Part shown: piece after piece, positions 36,315-45,526 of the stretch
Layout: each line of letters opens with the position of its first letter
Numbering within the stretch: the first letter of the stretch is position 1
Origin: Ignavibacteriales bacterium
GTDB taxonomy: Bacteria > Bacteroidota > Ignavibacteria > UBA10030 > SZUA-254
DNA: 64,000 bases
Direction of reading: 5' to 3'
Assembly: GCA_016218025.1 (NCBI GenBank)
Contig: JACRFD010000010.1
Location: forward strand, 1-64,000
The notes under the pieces: model-generated
What the model was told of the DNA's origin: nothing
Seen by the model: the letters and a program-made list of their open reading frames with translations, nothing else
Databases searched by the model: none
Program-made: the position numbers and the translations under genes

Positions 36315-37166
36315 TTATAAACTCCCCATTGCAATTTGCTGCAGGCGTTCGATACGTTCCGATATCGGGGGATGTGTTGAGAAAAACTTCATAACTCCAC
36401 CTGCTCGCAACGGATTAACTATAAACATATGTGCCGATGCCGGAGATACACCTTGCATCGGAAGGCGTTCAACACCCCGTTCTAATTTTTGCAACGCGTT
36501 AGCCAAAGATAGAGGTCGACCAGACATTCTCGCCGCGCCTTCATCTGCCGCAAACTCGCGCGATCTTGAAATTGCGAGTTGAATCATCATAGCTGCAATC
36601 GGTGCTATGATGAGAAGAGCAAGCTCTGACAAGCCATTTGAATCGCGGCGATCACCCCCTCTTCCTGCAAACATCATCGACCAACCGGCCATACGTGCAA
36701 TAAATGTTATTGTACCAACAAGCGTAGCCACAATTGTTCCGGTTAATATATCGCGGTGTTTGATATGGGCGAATTCATGAGCAAGGACACCCTCTAATTC
36801 ATCATCTGCTAATGAACGCATAATTCCTTCGGTGACTGCTACCGCAGCATTCTCCGGATTTCGGCCTGTTGCAAATGCATTCGGAGTTTCTCCCGGAATA
36901 ATGTAAACCTTAGGCATCGGAAGTTGTGCTTGCGTTGCAAGTCGCGTTACCATTGAAAAAAGCTTAGGAGCTTCTGCTTGAGTAACTTCTTTTGCTTTGT
37001 ACATCATTAAAACAATTTTGTCTGAAAACCAGTAAGCACCGAAATTCATAAGAAGAGAGATAATAAATGCCATAATCATTCCTTGCTGGCCGCCAATTAG
37101 CGATCCCACTAGAATCAACAAAACCATCATAGCGGTCATCAGAATGACTGTTTTCATCATATTCAT
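36315..37166 (-). CDS. htpX: Membrane zinc metalloprotease HtpX
   Basis: This 283-residue protein has two N-terminal membrane helices, then HEFAH (His130, Glu131, His134) and the third ligand Glu in FAADEGAA, as in HtpX of the M48 family. It degrades damaged membrane proteins. It also has NAFATGRNPENAAVAVT, a hallmark segment. AAAGGATT lies about 10 bases before the ATG. First gene of the long minus-strand unit running to ccmE. Confidence 0.93.
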   Translation of the reverse strand: MNMMKTVILMTAMMVLLILVGSLIGGQQGMIMAFIISLLMNFGAYWFSDKIVLMMYKAKEVTQAEAPKLFSMVTRLATQAQLPMPKVYIIPGETPNAFATGRNPENAAVAVTEGIMRSLADDELEGVLAHEFAHIKHRDILTGTIVATLVGTITFIARMAGWSMMFAGRGGDRRDSNGLSELALLIIAPIAAMMIQLAISRSREFAADEGAARMSGRPLSLANALQKLERGVERLPMQGVSPASAHMFIVNPLRAGGVMKFFSTHPPISERIERLQQIAMGSL

Positions 37167-37221
37167 ACTAGAATAATCCTTTTAATAATTGAAAATTTAG
37201 GTAAAAAATAGGTAAATACCA

Positions 37222-37260
37222 AAAAAGGAATTCCTCGGGTAAACCGGAGAATTCCTTTTT
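37222..37260 (-). terminator. Intrinsic terminator downstream of the acnA-fmdB-DUF302 unit
   Basis: AAAAAGGAATTC / GAATTCCTTTTT forms a perfect 12-bp outer stem with an internal GC-rich pairing. It ends in T on the minus strand. It lies between the DUF302 stop and the htpX start, separating the two units. Confidence 0.82.
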
Positions 37261-37278
37261 TAATTATAATAATTCGAT

Positions 37279-37662
37279 CTAAATTGCGTTTAACACTCTT
37301 CCTAGTTTTTCGGTTACCGATAATGCCATCTCTTTCATATTTTCATCTTCAGTAATTTTTACTATCACATTCGGATCAAAAATACTCACATTGACTTTGT
37401 TATTCTTTTCATAAACAATAATATTGCATGGAAGTAATAAGCCAAGCTGATCATCGGCTTGCAGAGCCTTATGGGCAAGAGCTGGATTGCATGCACCCAA
37501 GATTTTATATTTAGGAAAATCGACATCAAGTTTTATCTTCATGGTTTCTTTGACATCTATTGTAGTTAAAACGCCAAACCCTTCTTTCTTTAACTCGCCG
37601 GTTACTTTTTCAATTGTTTCTTCAAATGATAAATCGACCGTTTTAGAAAAACCATATTTCAT
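37279..37662 (-). CDS. DUF302 domain protein
   Basis: This 127-residue protein shows the DUF302 pattern: FGVLTTIDVKETMKIKLDVD, KYKILGACNPALAHKAL and GLLLPCNIIVYEK. The domain is often found near redox or sulfur metabolism and its function is unknown. No signal peptide. It follows the FmdB-like gene by 19 bases. Confidence 0.88.
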   Translation of the reverse strand: MKYGFSKTVDLSFEETIEKVTGELKKEGFGVLTTIDVKETMKIKLDVDFPKYKILGACNPALAHKALQADDQLGLLLPCNIIVYEKNNKVNVSIFDPNVIVKITEDENMKEMALSVTEKLGRVLNAI

Positions 37663-37681
37663 TTTATATTTCCTTCAAGAA

Positions 37682-37918
37682 TTATTTCATTAAATCACAA
37701 TTTCCATGACACATACTTGTATTTGCGTATTTACAAGCCGGTGCAAGACTGGACGATTCTGATTTGATGCGGGAATTAATAGAAGGAACCGACATCAGCT
37801 TTTTATATTTTGTTGAATTACAGTCCGGACAAATAATATCTTCTTCTTTTTCGCGCGTGAAGTGAAATATTTCATACCTTGTTCCGCATCCAACACATTC
37901 ATATTCTAAAATCGGCAT
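37682..37918 (-). CDS. FmdB-family zinc-ribbon protein
   Basis: This 78-residue protein has the FmdB-type N-terminal ribbon: MPILEYECVGCGTRYE (CxxC) with IICPDCNSTKYKKL (CxxC) as the second pair. A second Cys cluster (CKYANTSMCHGNC) at the C-terminus is extra for the family. A regulatory or assembly role is assumed for the family. It sits 7 bases after the acnA stop. Confidence 0.88.
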   Translation of the reverse strand: MPILEYECVGCGTRYEIFHFTREKEEDIICPDCNSTKYKKLMSVPSINSRIKSESSSLAPACKYANTSMCHGNCDLMK

Positions 37919-37924
37919 GGCAAA

Positions 37925-40612
37925 TTATTTCTTTAATAGTGATCGAAGAACATATTGAAGAATTCCGTCGTTCTTATAATATTCAACTTCCATTGGAGTA
38001 TCAAGTCGGCAAATGGCAGTAAATGTTTTAATTATTTGACCCTCTTGTTTAACCGATATTTTCATTTTCTTACCTGGTGATAAATTCTCAACAATCCCTT
38101 CGATATCATATAATTCAAATCCTGTTAAATTCAAAGTATCCCGATTTTGTCCTGCTTCAAATTGCAGAGGAAGTATTCCCATTCCTATCAAATTGCTCCG
38201 ATGGATTCTTTCGTAACTTTCGGCAATCACGGCGTTCACACCCAAGAGTTTAGGACCCTTTGCAGCCCAATCGCGTGAAGAACCGGAACCGTATTCTTTG
38301 CCGGCAATAATTATCTGTGATACTCCTTCGTTTTTATATTTCGTCGCAGCATCGAATATGCTCATCGGTTCTTTTGAAGATGGATGAATTGTAACTCCAC
38401 CTTCAACTCCCGGCACTATGAGATTTTTAAGCCGGATGTTTGCAAATGTTCCGCGCATCATTATCTCATGATTTCCACGGCGCGCTCCATATTGATTGAA
38501 ATCTTTCTGCTCAACTCTAAGTGAGTTAAGATATTTTCCCGCAGGTCCTTTAGCGGCAATCGAACCTGCTGGAGAAATATGATCGGTTGTAATTGAATCT
38601 CCGAACATAGCCAAAACTTTAGCATTTTTTATTTCCTTTAATCCAGAAGCTTCTTTCGGCATTTGCTTAAAATATGGCGCTGCTTTTATATATGTTGATT
38701 TGTCATCCCACTCAAATATATCGCCTGATGGAACTTGCAAACTCTTCCAGTGTTCATCTCCTTCGAAAACATTTGAATATTGTTTTCTGAACATCTCCGA
38801 TTCAAGAGATGATTTCATTGTCGAGTTGATTTCTTCATTCGTGGGCCAGATATCTTTCAAAAAGATTTCTTTATTATTATTTCCCAAACCAATAGGTTGT
38901 TTATCAAAATCTATATCAATCGTACCGGCAAGCGCATATGCAACAACCAAAGGCGGTGAAGCAAGATAATTTGCCTTTACGTTAGCGTGCACTCTTCCCT
39001 CAAAATTTCTATTTCCAGATAAAACACCTACGGTTATTAAATCATTATCCTGTATTGCTTTTACAATCGGTTCAGATAACGGTCCGCTGTTCCCAATGCA
39101 CGTTGTGCAGCCATATCCAACAAGATTAAAACCAAGCTGATTCAATGGCTCGGTTAATTTTGCTTTGTTTAAATATTCAGTGACAATTTTTGAACCCGGA
39201 GCCAAACTTGTTTTTACCCATTCTTTCGTCATTAAACCAAGCGCGAGCGCTTTTTTTGCAAGCAATCCTGCCGCAATAAGTACAGATGGATTTGATGTAT
39301 TGGTGCAACTTGTTATTGCTGCGATAACCACTGAACTATCTCCGAGAGAAAAAGTTGATCCTTTGCTTTCGACAGTAAAAGATCTTAGTGTTTCGTTGAC
39401 CTTTAATCCTTTTGGTTCCAACATTTTCCCGAGTTCATTTCTGAATCCTGCCTTGACATTATTTAATGAGACGCGGTCATGTGGTCTTCGAGGTCCCGCA
39501 AGGCTCGTTTCAACCGTACCAAGATCGAGTTCAAGTGTGTCTGAGAAAATAGGTTCAGGTGAACCTTTTTCTCTGAATAGTCCTTGTTCTTTACAATATG
39601 TTTCTATTAAAGAAATTTGATCAGCATCTCTTCCAGTAAATCTTAAATAATTTAATGTTTCGTCATCAACCGGGAAATACCCCATTGTGGCTCCATACTC
39701 AGGAGCCATGTTAGCAATTGTTGCCCTGTCGGCTAAGCTGAGCGATTCAATTCCCGGACCGAAAAATTCTACAAACTTTCCAACCACACCTTTTTTTCTT
39801 AACATTTGTGTGGCAGTAAGCACTACATCAGTTGCCGTGATTCCGGCTTTGGGTGTACCGAATATTTTAAAACCTACTACCTGTGGTATCAACATTGCGC
39901 TGGATTGACCGAGCATGGCTGCTTCTGCTTCAATCCCTCCTACACCCCAACCAAGTACTCCTAAACCATTAATCATAGTTGTGTGAGAATCTGTTCCAAC
40001 TAAAGTATCAGGATAAGCATATTTGATTCCATCTTCTTCCTTTGTGAAAACAACACGTGCCAAATATTCAAGGTTAACCTGATGGATAATACCTGTTTCC
40101 GGAGGAACAACTCTAAAATTCTTAAAAGCTTGTTGAGCCCAGCGCAGGAATGTATATCGTTCTTTGTTGCGCTCGTACTCGAGTTCCGTATTAATTCTGA
40201 ATGAATCAAATGTACCAAAAGAATCTACCTGCACTGAGTGATCTATTACAAGATCAACAGGTTGAAGCGGATTAATTTTTTTAGGATCGCCACCCATCTG
40301 CACCATGGCATCGCGCATCACCGCCAGATCAACAGCGCATGGAACTCCTGTAAAATCTTGCAGCAAAACCCTGGCTGGCATGAAAGCTATTTCTTTATCG
40401 GATTGCTCGGTCGGTTTCCAGTTTAACAGAGCATCTATATCTGCAGTCCGGACATTTATTCCGTCTTCGTGCCGTAATAAATTTTCCAATAGAATTTTAA
40501 TAGAGAATGGAAATCTTTGTATGCTATTAGGAAGTTGGCGCAATGAGAAGATTGTGTAGCTCTTATTCCCAATGGTCATAATTTTTTTTGAATTAAAACT
40601 ATTTATATTCAT
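37925..40612 (-). CDS. acnA: Aconitate hydratase (AcnA type)
   Basis: This 895-residue protein is the cytosolic TCA-cycle enzyme interconverting citrate and isocitrate. The 4Fe-4S ligands appear in ITSCTNTSNPSV and GYGCTTCIGNSGPL. The SHTTMINGLGVLGWGVGGIEAEA segment and the C-terminal swivel domain (GDSITTDHISPAGSI..., GSGSSRDWAAKGP) are complete. Length and motifs fit the AcnA/IRP branch. It is transcribed toward fmdB and DUF302. Confidence 0.95.
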   Translation of the reverse strand: MNINSFNSKKIMTIGNKSYTIFSLRQLPNSIQRFPFSIKILLENLLRHEDGINVRTADIDALLNWKPTEQSDKEIAFMPARVLLQDFTGVPCAVDLAVMRDAMVQMGGDPKKINPLQPVDLVIDHSVQVDSFGTFDSFRINTELEYERNKERYTFLRWAQQAFKNFRVVPPETGIIHQVNLEYLARVVFTKEEDGIKYAYPDTLVGTDSHTTMINGLGVLGWGVGGIEAEAAMLGQSSAMLIPQVVGFKIFGTPKAGITATDVVLTATQMLRKKGVVGKFVEFFGPGIESLSLADRATIANMAPEYGATMGYFPVDDETLNYLRFTGRDADQISLIETYCKEQGLFREKGSPEPIFSDTLELDLGTVETSLAGPRRPHDRVSLNNVKAGFRNELGKMLEPKGLKVNETLRSFTVESKGSTFSLGDSSVVIAAITSCTNTSNPSVLIAAGLLAKKALALGLMTKEWVKTSLAPGSKIVTEYLNKAKLTEPLNQLGFNLVGYGCTTCIGNSGPLSEPIVKAIQDNDLITVGVLSGNRNFEGRVHANVKANYLASPPLVVAYALAGTIDIDFDKQPIGLGNNNKEIFLKDIWPTNEEINSTMKSSLESEMFRKQYSNVFEGDEHWKSLQVPSGDIFEWDDKSTYIKAAPYFKQMPKEASGLKEIKNAKVLAMFGDSITTDHISPAGSIAAKGPAGKYLNSLRVEQKDFNQYGARRGNHEIMMRGTFANIRLKNLIVPGVEGGVTIHPSSKEPMSIFDAATKYKNEGVSQIIIAGKEYGSGSSRDWAAKGPKLLGVNAVIAESYERIHRSNLIGMGILPLQFEAGQNRDTLNLTGFELYDIEGIVENLSPGKKMKISVKQEGQIIKTFTAICRLDTPMEVEYYKNDGILQYVLRSLLKK

Positions 40613-40809
40613 TTTATTCTCCTATTATTATCTATTTATGTTTAAGACTGACTAATTTATAAAAATTTTAGCAAGAATAAAAACATGAAATATGATAATA
40701 ATATTTATATACGGTAAATCAGAAATAACGAACATCCATAATTTGGAAATCAATTAAATCCTATATATCCTATGTTAAATTAAAACATTTCACCGGTTTG
40801 GTTTGAAAT
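40613..40809. promoter_or_regulatory. Divergent promoter region between acnA and methylmalonyl-CoA mutase
   Basis: A 197-base AT-rich gap separates the two divergent genes. I see no strong hairpin and could not assign a promoter motif with confidence. Confidence 0.35.
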
Positions 40810-42471
40810 ATGATGAAAGATAAACTCAGCGAATTTCTAAGAAGATTTGAAAGTTGGAAAACCACCAAATATCATGCGGGAATTAGAAATAATAATTCAA
40901 ACAATGATAATACGGATCCGATTGAACCGCTCTACTTACCAGATGGAAATGAACTAGATAATTACGACGAAAAGATTGGATTCCCGGGCGAATACCCGTA
41001 CACTCGTGGCATTCAACCAACTATGTATCGTGGCAAGCTGTGGACAATGCGTCAGTATGCGGGATTCGGATCAGCCCGTGAATCAAATGAACGCTATCGC
41101 TACCTTCTATCTCAGGGACAAACAGGATTGTCTGTTGCTTTCGACCTTCCGACACAAATCGGATATGACAGCGATGCACCAATTGCAAACGGTGAGATTG
41201 GAAAGGTCGGCGTTGCAATTGATACACTTGCAGATATGGAAATTTTGTTTGACAAAATTCCGCTTGATAAAGTTTCCACTTCGATGACGATTAATGCTCC
41301 AGCTTCCGTTCTGCTTGCAATGTACATTGCTGTTGCAGAAAAGCAAGGAGTTAGCAAAAATAAAATCAGCGGAACAATCCAGAATGATATTTTGAAAGAA
41401 TACATCGCACGTGGGACGTACATCTTCCCTCCAAAACCATCGATGAGATTAGTGACAGATATTTTCAAATACTGCTCGAAGGAAATCCCAAAGTGGAATA
41501 CGATTTCAATTTCCGGCTATCACATTAGAGAAGCCGGTTCTACTGCCGCGCAGGAAGTTGGATTTACACTTGCAGATGGAGTTGCTTATGTTGAAGCTGC
41601 AATCAAAGCGGGACTTGATGTTGACGGTTTTGCCGGACAACTTTCTTTCTTCTTCAATGCACACAACGATTTGCTTGAAGAGGTTGCAAAGTATCGTGCC
41701 TCCCGACGACTTTGGGCGAGAATTATGAAAGAACGTTTTAATGCAAAAGAACAAAAGTCGATGATGCTTCGGTTTCATACACAAACTGCGGGTTCAACTT
41801 TAACCGCTCAGCAAATTGATAACAACATCGTCCGTGTAACGATCCAAACACTTGCGGCGGTTTTAGGTGGAACCCAAAGTTTGCACACAAACTCACGCGA
41901 TGAGGCATTGGCGCTTCCGACAGAAGATTCGGTGCAGATTGCACTGCGCACACAGCAGATTGTTGCTCATGAGAGCGGAGTTACAAATACAATCGATCCG
42001 CTTGCCGGCGCGTATTACATTGAAGCTCTGACAAATAAGATTGAGAAAGAAGCTGAAGAATATATAAAACGTATTGATGCGATGGGTGGAATGACTGAGG
42101 CAATCGAGAAAGGATACGTACAAAATGAAATCCAAAAATCGGCTTATCGCTATCAGCAAGAGATTGAATCTGGAAAACGAATTGTAGTTGGAGTAAACAA
42201 ATATCAGGTTAAAGAAGAAAAACCGCCGAAGACTTTAAAGATAGATATGAAAGTGCAGGAAGAGCAAATCAAGTTTCTCAACAAAGTGCGCTCGGAAAGA
42301 AACAATGAAGAAGTGAAAACAAAACTCTCAAAATTAAAATCCGCTGCTTTGAGTGATGAGAACCTGATGCCGCCAATCATCGAGGCGGTGCGGAGTTACG
42401 CGAGCATCGGAGAAATATGCAACGTATTGCGAGAAGTTTTTGGTGAATACAAAGAACGGAGTATTGTTTAG
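40810..42471 (+). CDS. Methylmalonyl-CoA mutase, catalytic (large) subunit
   Basis: This 553-residue protein is the acyl-CoA mutase TIM-barrel part that isomerises methylmalonyl-CoA and succinyl-Co[16 protein letters not shown] (Tyr of the substrate site) and [16 protein letters not shown] (Arg contacting the carboxylate) favour methylmalonyl over isobutyryl substrate. [13 protein letters not shown] is also typical. It ends before any cobalamin-binding domain, so the B12 subunit must be a separate gene; none is visible here. The start may be the second Met (40813). The epimerase follows on the same strand. Confidence 0.92.
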   Translation: MMKDKLSEFLRRFESWKTTKYHAGIRNNNSNNDNTDPIEPLYLPDGNELDNYDEKIGFPGEYPYTRGIQPTMYRGKLWTMRQYAGFGSARESNERYRYLLSQGQTGLSVAFDLPTQIGYDSDAPIANGEIGKVGVAIDTLADMEILFDKIPLDKVSTSMTINAPASVLLAMYIAVAEKQGVSKNKISGTIQNDILKEYIARGTYIFPPKPSMRLVTDIFKYCSKEIPKWNTISISGYHIREAGSTAAQEVGFTLADGVAYVEAAIKAGLDVDGFAGQLSFFFNAHNDLLEEVAKYRASRRLWARIMKERFNAKEQKSMMLRFHTQTAGSTLTAQQIDNNIVRVTIQTLAAVLGGTQSLHTNSRDEALALPTEDSVQIALRTQQIVAHESGVTNTIDPLAGAYYIEALTNKIEKEAEEYIKRIDAMGGMTEAIEKGYVQNEIQKSAYRYQQEIESGKRIVVGVNKYQVKEEKPPKTLKIDMKVQEEQIKFLNKVRSERNNEEVKTKLSKLKSAALSDENLMPPIIEAVRSYASIGEICNVLREVFGEYKERSIV

Positions 42472-42472
42472 A

Positions 42473-42508
42473 CCCTCTCCCCGATTTCACATAAATCGTA
42501 ACCGAGGG
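42473..42508. repeat. Degenerate CCCTC...GAGGG palindrome
   Basis: CCCTC / GAGGG encloses CGATTT...AAATCG two bases after the mutase stop. It resembles a decayed version of the REP-like elements at 1767 and 43087. It could fold on the mutase mRNA 3' end but is not followed by a T-run. Confidence 0.4.
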
Positions 42509-42525
42509 CTATTCAAAAAATAATA

Positions 42526-42628
42526 TTGTCATTCCGATCCTGCTTCAGCAGGTGAGGAATCTTTTACAGGCATATTTAAGATTTCTCTTTCGTCCCGCTC
42601 TTTGAACGTGACTCTTTCGAAATGACAA
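42526..42628. repeat. MITE-like nested inverted repeat
   Basis: The ends TTGTCATTCCGA (42526-42537) and TCGAAATGACAA (42617-42628) are inverted with one mismatch. Inside are CCTGC-TTCA-GCAGG (42539-42552) and GAGGAATCT / AGATTTCTC (42554-42562, 42579-42587). The 103-base unit has no coding capacity and sits between the mutase and epimerase genes. Confidence 0.65.
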
Positions 42629-42684
42629 ATTTTGTTTTTGGTTAATTTATCAGCGATGAGGATTAACCAGCGAAAGGACAACCT

Positions 42685-43101
42685 ATGAAACCAACACACA
42701 TTGAACATATTGGCATTGCGGTGAAAGATCTGCAAGCATCTATTAAATTTTATGAGAATGTTTTTGGATTGAAATGCTACGCCATCGAAGAGGTGCAAGA
42801 CCAGAAAGTAAAAACCGCATTCTTCAAAGTCGGACAAACAAAGATTGAATTATTAGAATCAACTGAGCCGGATGGTCCAATCGCGAAGTTCATAGAAAAA
42901 AAAGGCGAAGGTATTCACCATATTGCATTTGCTGTTAATGATGTGAAAGCATCGCTGAAGGAAATAGAATCTAAAGACGTTCAATTGATTGACAAACAAC
43001 CGCGCAAAGGTGCGGAGGACTTGAACATTGCCTTCCTCCATCCCAAATCAACCGGCAGTGTGCTGATTGAGTTGTGTGAAGCAAACACCCTCTCCTCTTA
43101 G
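42685..43101 (+). CDS. mce: Methylmalonyl-CoA epimerase
   Basis: This 138-residue protein is a VOC/glyoxalase-fold enzyme racemising (R)- and (S)-methylmalonyl-CoA so that the mutase can use it. Metal ligands are visible: His in HIEHIGIAV, Gln in VQDQKVK, His in GIHHIAFAV and the C-terminal Glu in LIELCE. AAAGGACAACCT precedes the ATG. The last few codons and the stop codon lie inside the REP-like palindrome at 43087-43122, so the C-terminal ANTLSS is repeat-derived. Confidence 0.92.
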   Translation: MKPTHIEHIGIAVKDLQASIKFYENVFGLKCYAIEEVQDQKVKTAFFKVGQTKIELLESTEPDGPIAKFIEKKGEGIHHIAFAVNDVKASLKEIESKDVQLIDKQPRKGAEDLNIAFLHPKSTGSVLIELCEANTLSS

Positions 43102-43122
43102 GAGAGGGCTGGGGTGAGGTCA
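43087..43122. repeat. REP-like palindrome overlapping the mce stop codon
   Basis: CCCTCTCCTCTTAGGAGAGGG with the GCTGGGGTGAGGTCA tail has the same design as 1767-1799. It contains the mce TAG. A related element in the opposite sense (TGACCCCACC...CCTCCCC) follows at 43155-43190. Confidence 0.7.
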
Positions 43123-43168
43123 CAATCATAGGAAGAATTCTAATGTTTATTTACTGACCCCACCTGTA

Positions 43169-43190
43169 ATCCTCCCCTCTAGGGGAGGAT
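43169..43190. terminator. Strong GC-rich hairpin, possible terminator of the mutase-epimerase unit
   Basis: ATCCTCCCC-TCTA-GGGGAGGAT forms a perfect 9-bp stem followed by GTTTGCTTTTTG. It may terminate transcription from mce. It is also part of an inverted pair with the REP-like element at 43087. Confidence 0.55.
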
Positions 43191-43396
43191 GTTTGCTTTT
43201 TGACTTTCACCAGACCAAGTTTTATATTCCATACGCCTATTGATGCTTGAACATGGAAAAGTTATTCATATTATAAACGTAATTCGTAAATACACTAGAT
43301 GCGCAACGCCATTAATCATAGAGAACAAAGCACCGCATATGAATCCACCAACAAGAATTTAGAGCTTTAGACCAATAAAACTGATGTAAATTCGCC
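43191..43396. other. Gap ahead of the GC-rich cassette
   Basis: Together with the two repeats at 43087-43190 this makes a gap of about 295 bases. It is AT-rich sequence without genes, RNA genes or clear hairpins. It must contain the promoter of the helicase-DprA cassette, but no consensus was assigned. No integrase remnant or att-like direct repeat was recognised. Confidence 0.4.
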
Positions 43397-45514
43397 ATGA
43401 GAGAGCAAGCATTACAATATCTTCGAACCGCCCTGCAAAATTCTGATGCCGAGTTTAGACCAGGTCAATGGCAATGCATTGACGGTGTAATGAAGAACCA
43501 GCGGCAGTTGGTGGTACAGAAGACAGGTTGGGGCAAGAGTATGGTATATTTCCTCGGGACAAGGCTGCTGCGTGACCAAGGAAAAGGACTGACTCTTCTT
43601 GTCTCCCCATTGCTTTCTCTCATGCGCAACCAAATTGTTGCTGCCGGCAGAATTGGCATCAAGGCAGCCACGATCAACTCTGGGAATCCGGATGAATGGA
43701 GAGGAATCGAAGCTCGCCTTCTTGCTGGTCAGGTTGATGTGCTCCTCATTTCCCCCGAAAGGTTGGCCAACGAGCAATTTCGAGAGCGGGTTCTTCAGAA
43801 CGTAGCCAATCGCGTTGGACTTTTTGTTGTGGATGAGGCGCACTGTATATCGGATTGGGGACATGATTTCAGACCCGACTACCGGCGAATTCTCCGGATT
43901 GTGCAAGCACTTCCGAAGAATGTTCCAGTACTTGCCACTACAGCAACTGCAAACAACCGCGTTGTCCGGGACGTTGCTGCACAACTTGGCGCCCTGAATG
44001 TCTCACGCGGACCCCTTGTGAGAGAAAGCCTCGCACTACAGAACATCTGGCTTTCGAGTCCAGCTGAACGCATGGCCTGGCTTGCCGAACATCTGAATGA
44101 CCTCCCGGGCAGCGGCATCATCTACACATTGACAATCAGGGACTGCGAACGGGTAACCGAATGGCTGCGGTTAAAGGGACATAACGTCCAAGCCTATCAC
44201 TCAAAAGTAGATGAGGTTGACGAGGACAACGATCGGCAAAACGCAGTGAATCGTCGCGAACAGTTGGAAGACTTTCTGCTGAATAACCAGGTCAAGGCGC
44301 TCGTCTCTACTGTTGCGTTAGGAATGGGTTTTGACAAACCTGATCTCGGTTTCGTCATTCATTTTCAACGGCCCGGATCCGTTGTGCACTATTACCAGCA
44401 AGTCGGAAGGGCGGGACGAGCGGTCGATCACGCGTTTGGCATCATGCTGAGTGGCGAGGAGGACGAGGAGATCACGGACTACTTCATCAGAAGTGCGTTC
44501 CCCCCCCAAGCCCATATCGATACAATTCTCCGTGCGCTGAATTCTGCTCCTCGTGGACTCTCTGTCCCTGCTTTGGAAAAACAAATAAACCTGAATCGAG
44601 GAAGCATTGAAAAGGTTCTGAAGATCCTTGCAACAGAGGATCAATCACCGGTTGCGAAGATCGACACCGCGTGGTATGCCACGCCGGTAAGATACCAAAC
44701 CGACCAAGAAAGGATCAGGCAGCTTGTTGCAATTCGACAGGCGGAACAAGCCCAGATGATTGAGTACTTGGGCACTCACGATTGCCTGATGCACTTTCTC
44801 GGAAGGGCACTTGATGATCCGGAGGCCGGCGCCTGCGGGAAGTGTGCGAACTGCAGAGCCGCAGCGGTTGTGCCTATTTCCGTTAATCCAGCAATCACAA
44901 ACGAAGCGGCCGTATTCCTCAAGCGGAATTTCCAACCAATTGAACCTCGTAAACGGTGGCCCGCAAAGGATATCTTTATCCACTACCCCATCAGAGGTCT
45001 AACAATTGACGAAAATCTTCGCGCATCGGAAGGACGAGCGCTTTCCCTGTGGGGTGATGCCGGATGGGGCCAGTTAGTACGTCAAGGCAAGAACTCTACG
45101 GGAGGATTTCCGGATGAACTTGTGCACGGCTGTGTAGAAATGCTGACAGCATGGAAACCAGCACCACGTCCAAGCTGGGTAACCTGCATTCCCTCGCTGA
45201 CACATCCGAATCTTGTGCCGGACTTCGCCCGAAGACTCGCTGATCGCTTGAGCCTTCCGTTTGTCCCTTGTATAAGAAAAGTAAAACAGACCGAACAGCA
45301 GAAAAACATGCAGAACAGCTACCAGCAAGTGAAGAACCTTGACGGAGTATTCCATGTCGATGCGGCGGCACTGCAAAGAGGACCGGTCCTGCTTATCGAT
45401 GACATGGTTGACTCCCGCTGGACAGTGACTGTTGCTACTGCGTTGTTACGCCACGCTGGCTGTGCGGCCGTTTTTCCGTTGGCATTGGCACTCAACTCTC
45501 AAGGCAATGACTGA
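43397..45514 (+). CDS. RecQ-like helicase fused to ComF-type phosphoribosyltransferase domain
   Basis: This protein has 705 residues. Residues 20-360 form a RecQ-type superfamily 2 helicase: Walker A TGWGKS (43-48), DEAH (146-149), TTAT (181-184) and QQVGRAGR (334-341). A Cys cluster (Cys463, 480, 483, 486) matches the RecQ zinc region. Residues about 590-705 resemble a ComF-like PRTase, with VTCIPS and LLIDDMVDSRWT (666-677); Arg replaces the usual Gly/Thr of the PRPP loop, so catalysis is uncertain. The DprA-like gene follows 12 bases later. The GC content is well above that of neighbours, suggesting transfer. It differs from housekeeping RecQ, which ends in an HRDC domain. Confidence 0.88.
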   Translation: MREQALQYLRTALQNSDAEFRPGQWQCIDGVMKNQRQLVVQKTGWGKSMVYFLGTRLLRDQGKGLTLLVSPLLSLMRNQIVAAGRIGIKAATINSGNPDEWRGIEARLLAGQVDVLLISPERLANEQFRERVLQNVANRVGLFVVDEAHCISDWGHDFRPDYRRILRIVQALPKNVPVLATTATANNRVVRDVAAQLGALNVSRGPLVRESLALQNIWLSSPAERMAWLAEHLNDLPGSGIIYTLTIRDCERVTEWLRLKGHNVQAYHSKVDEVDEDNDRQNAVNRREQLEDFLLNNQVKALVSTVALGMGFDKPDLGFVIHFQRPGSVVHYYQQVGRAGRAVDHAFGIMLSGEEDEEITDYFIRSAFPPQAHIDTILRALNSAPRGLSVPALEKQINLNRGSIEKVLKILATEDQSPVAKIDTAWYATPVRYQTDQERIRQLVAIRQAEQAQMIEYLGTHDCLMHFLGRALDDPEAGACGKCANCRAAAVVPISVNPAITNEAAVFLKRNFQPIEPRKRWPAKDIFIHYPIRGLTIDENLRASEGRALSLWGDAGWGQLVRQGKNSTGGFPDELVHGCVEMLTAWKPAPRPSWVTCIPSLTHPNLVPDFARRLADRLSLPFVPCIRKVKQTEQQKNMQNSYQQVKNLDGVFHVDAAALQRGPVLLIDDMVDSRWTVTVATALLRHAGCAAVFPLALALNSQGND

Positions 45515-45526
45515 GGAGATGAATTC

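Noticed and set aside
43412..43984. 190-residue frame antisense to the helicase gene
   Set aside because: Overlaps the well-supported helicase on the other strand and has no motif.
45074..45376. Several overlapping minus-strand frames of 75-100 residues inside the helicase 3' end
   Set aside because: GC-rich coding DNA produces long antisense frames; none has a start signal or family signature.
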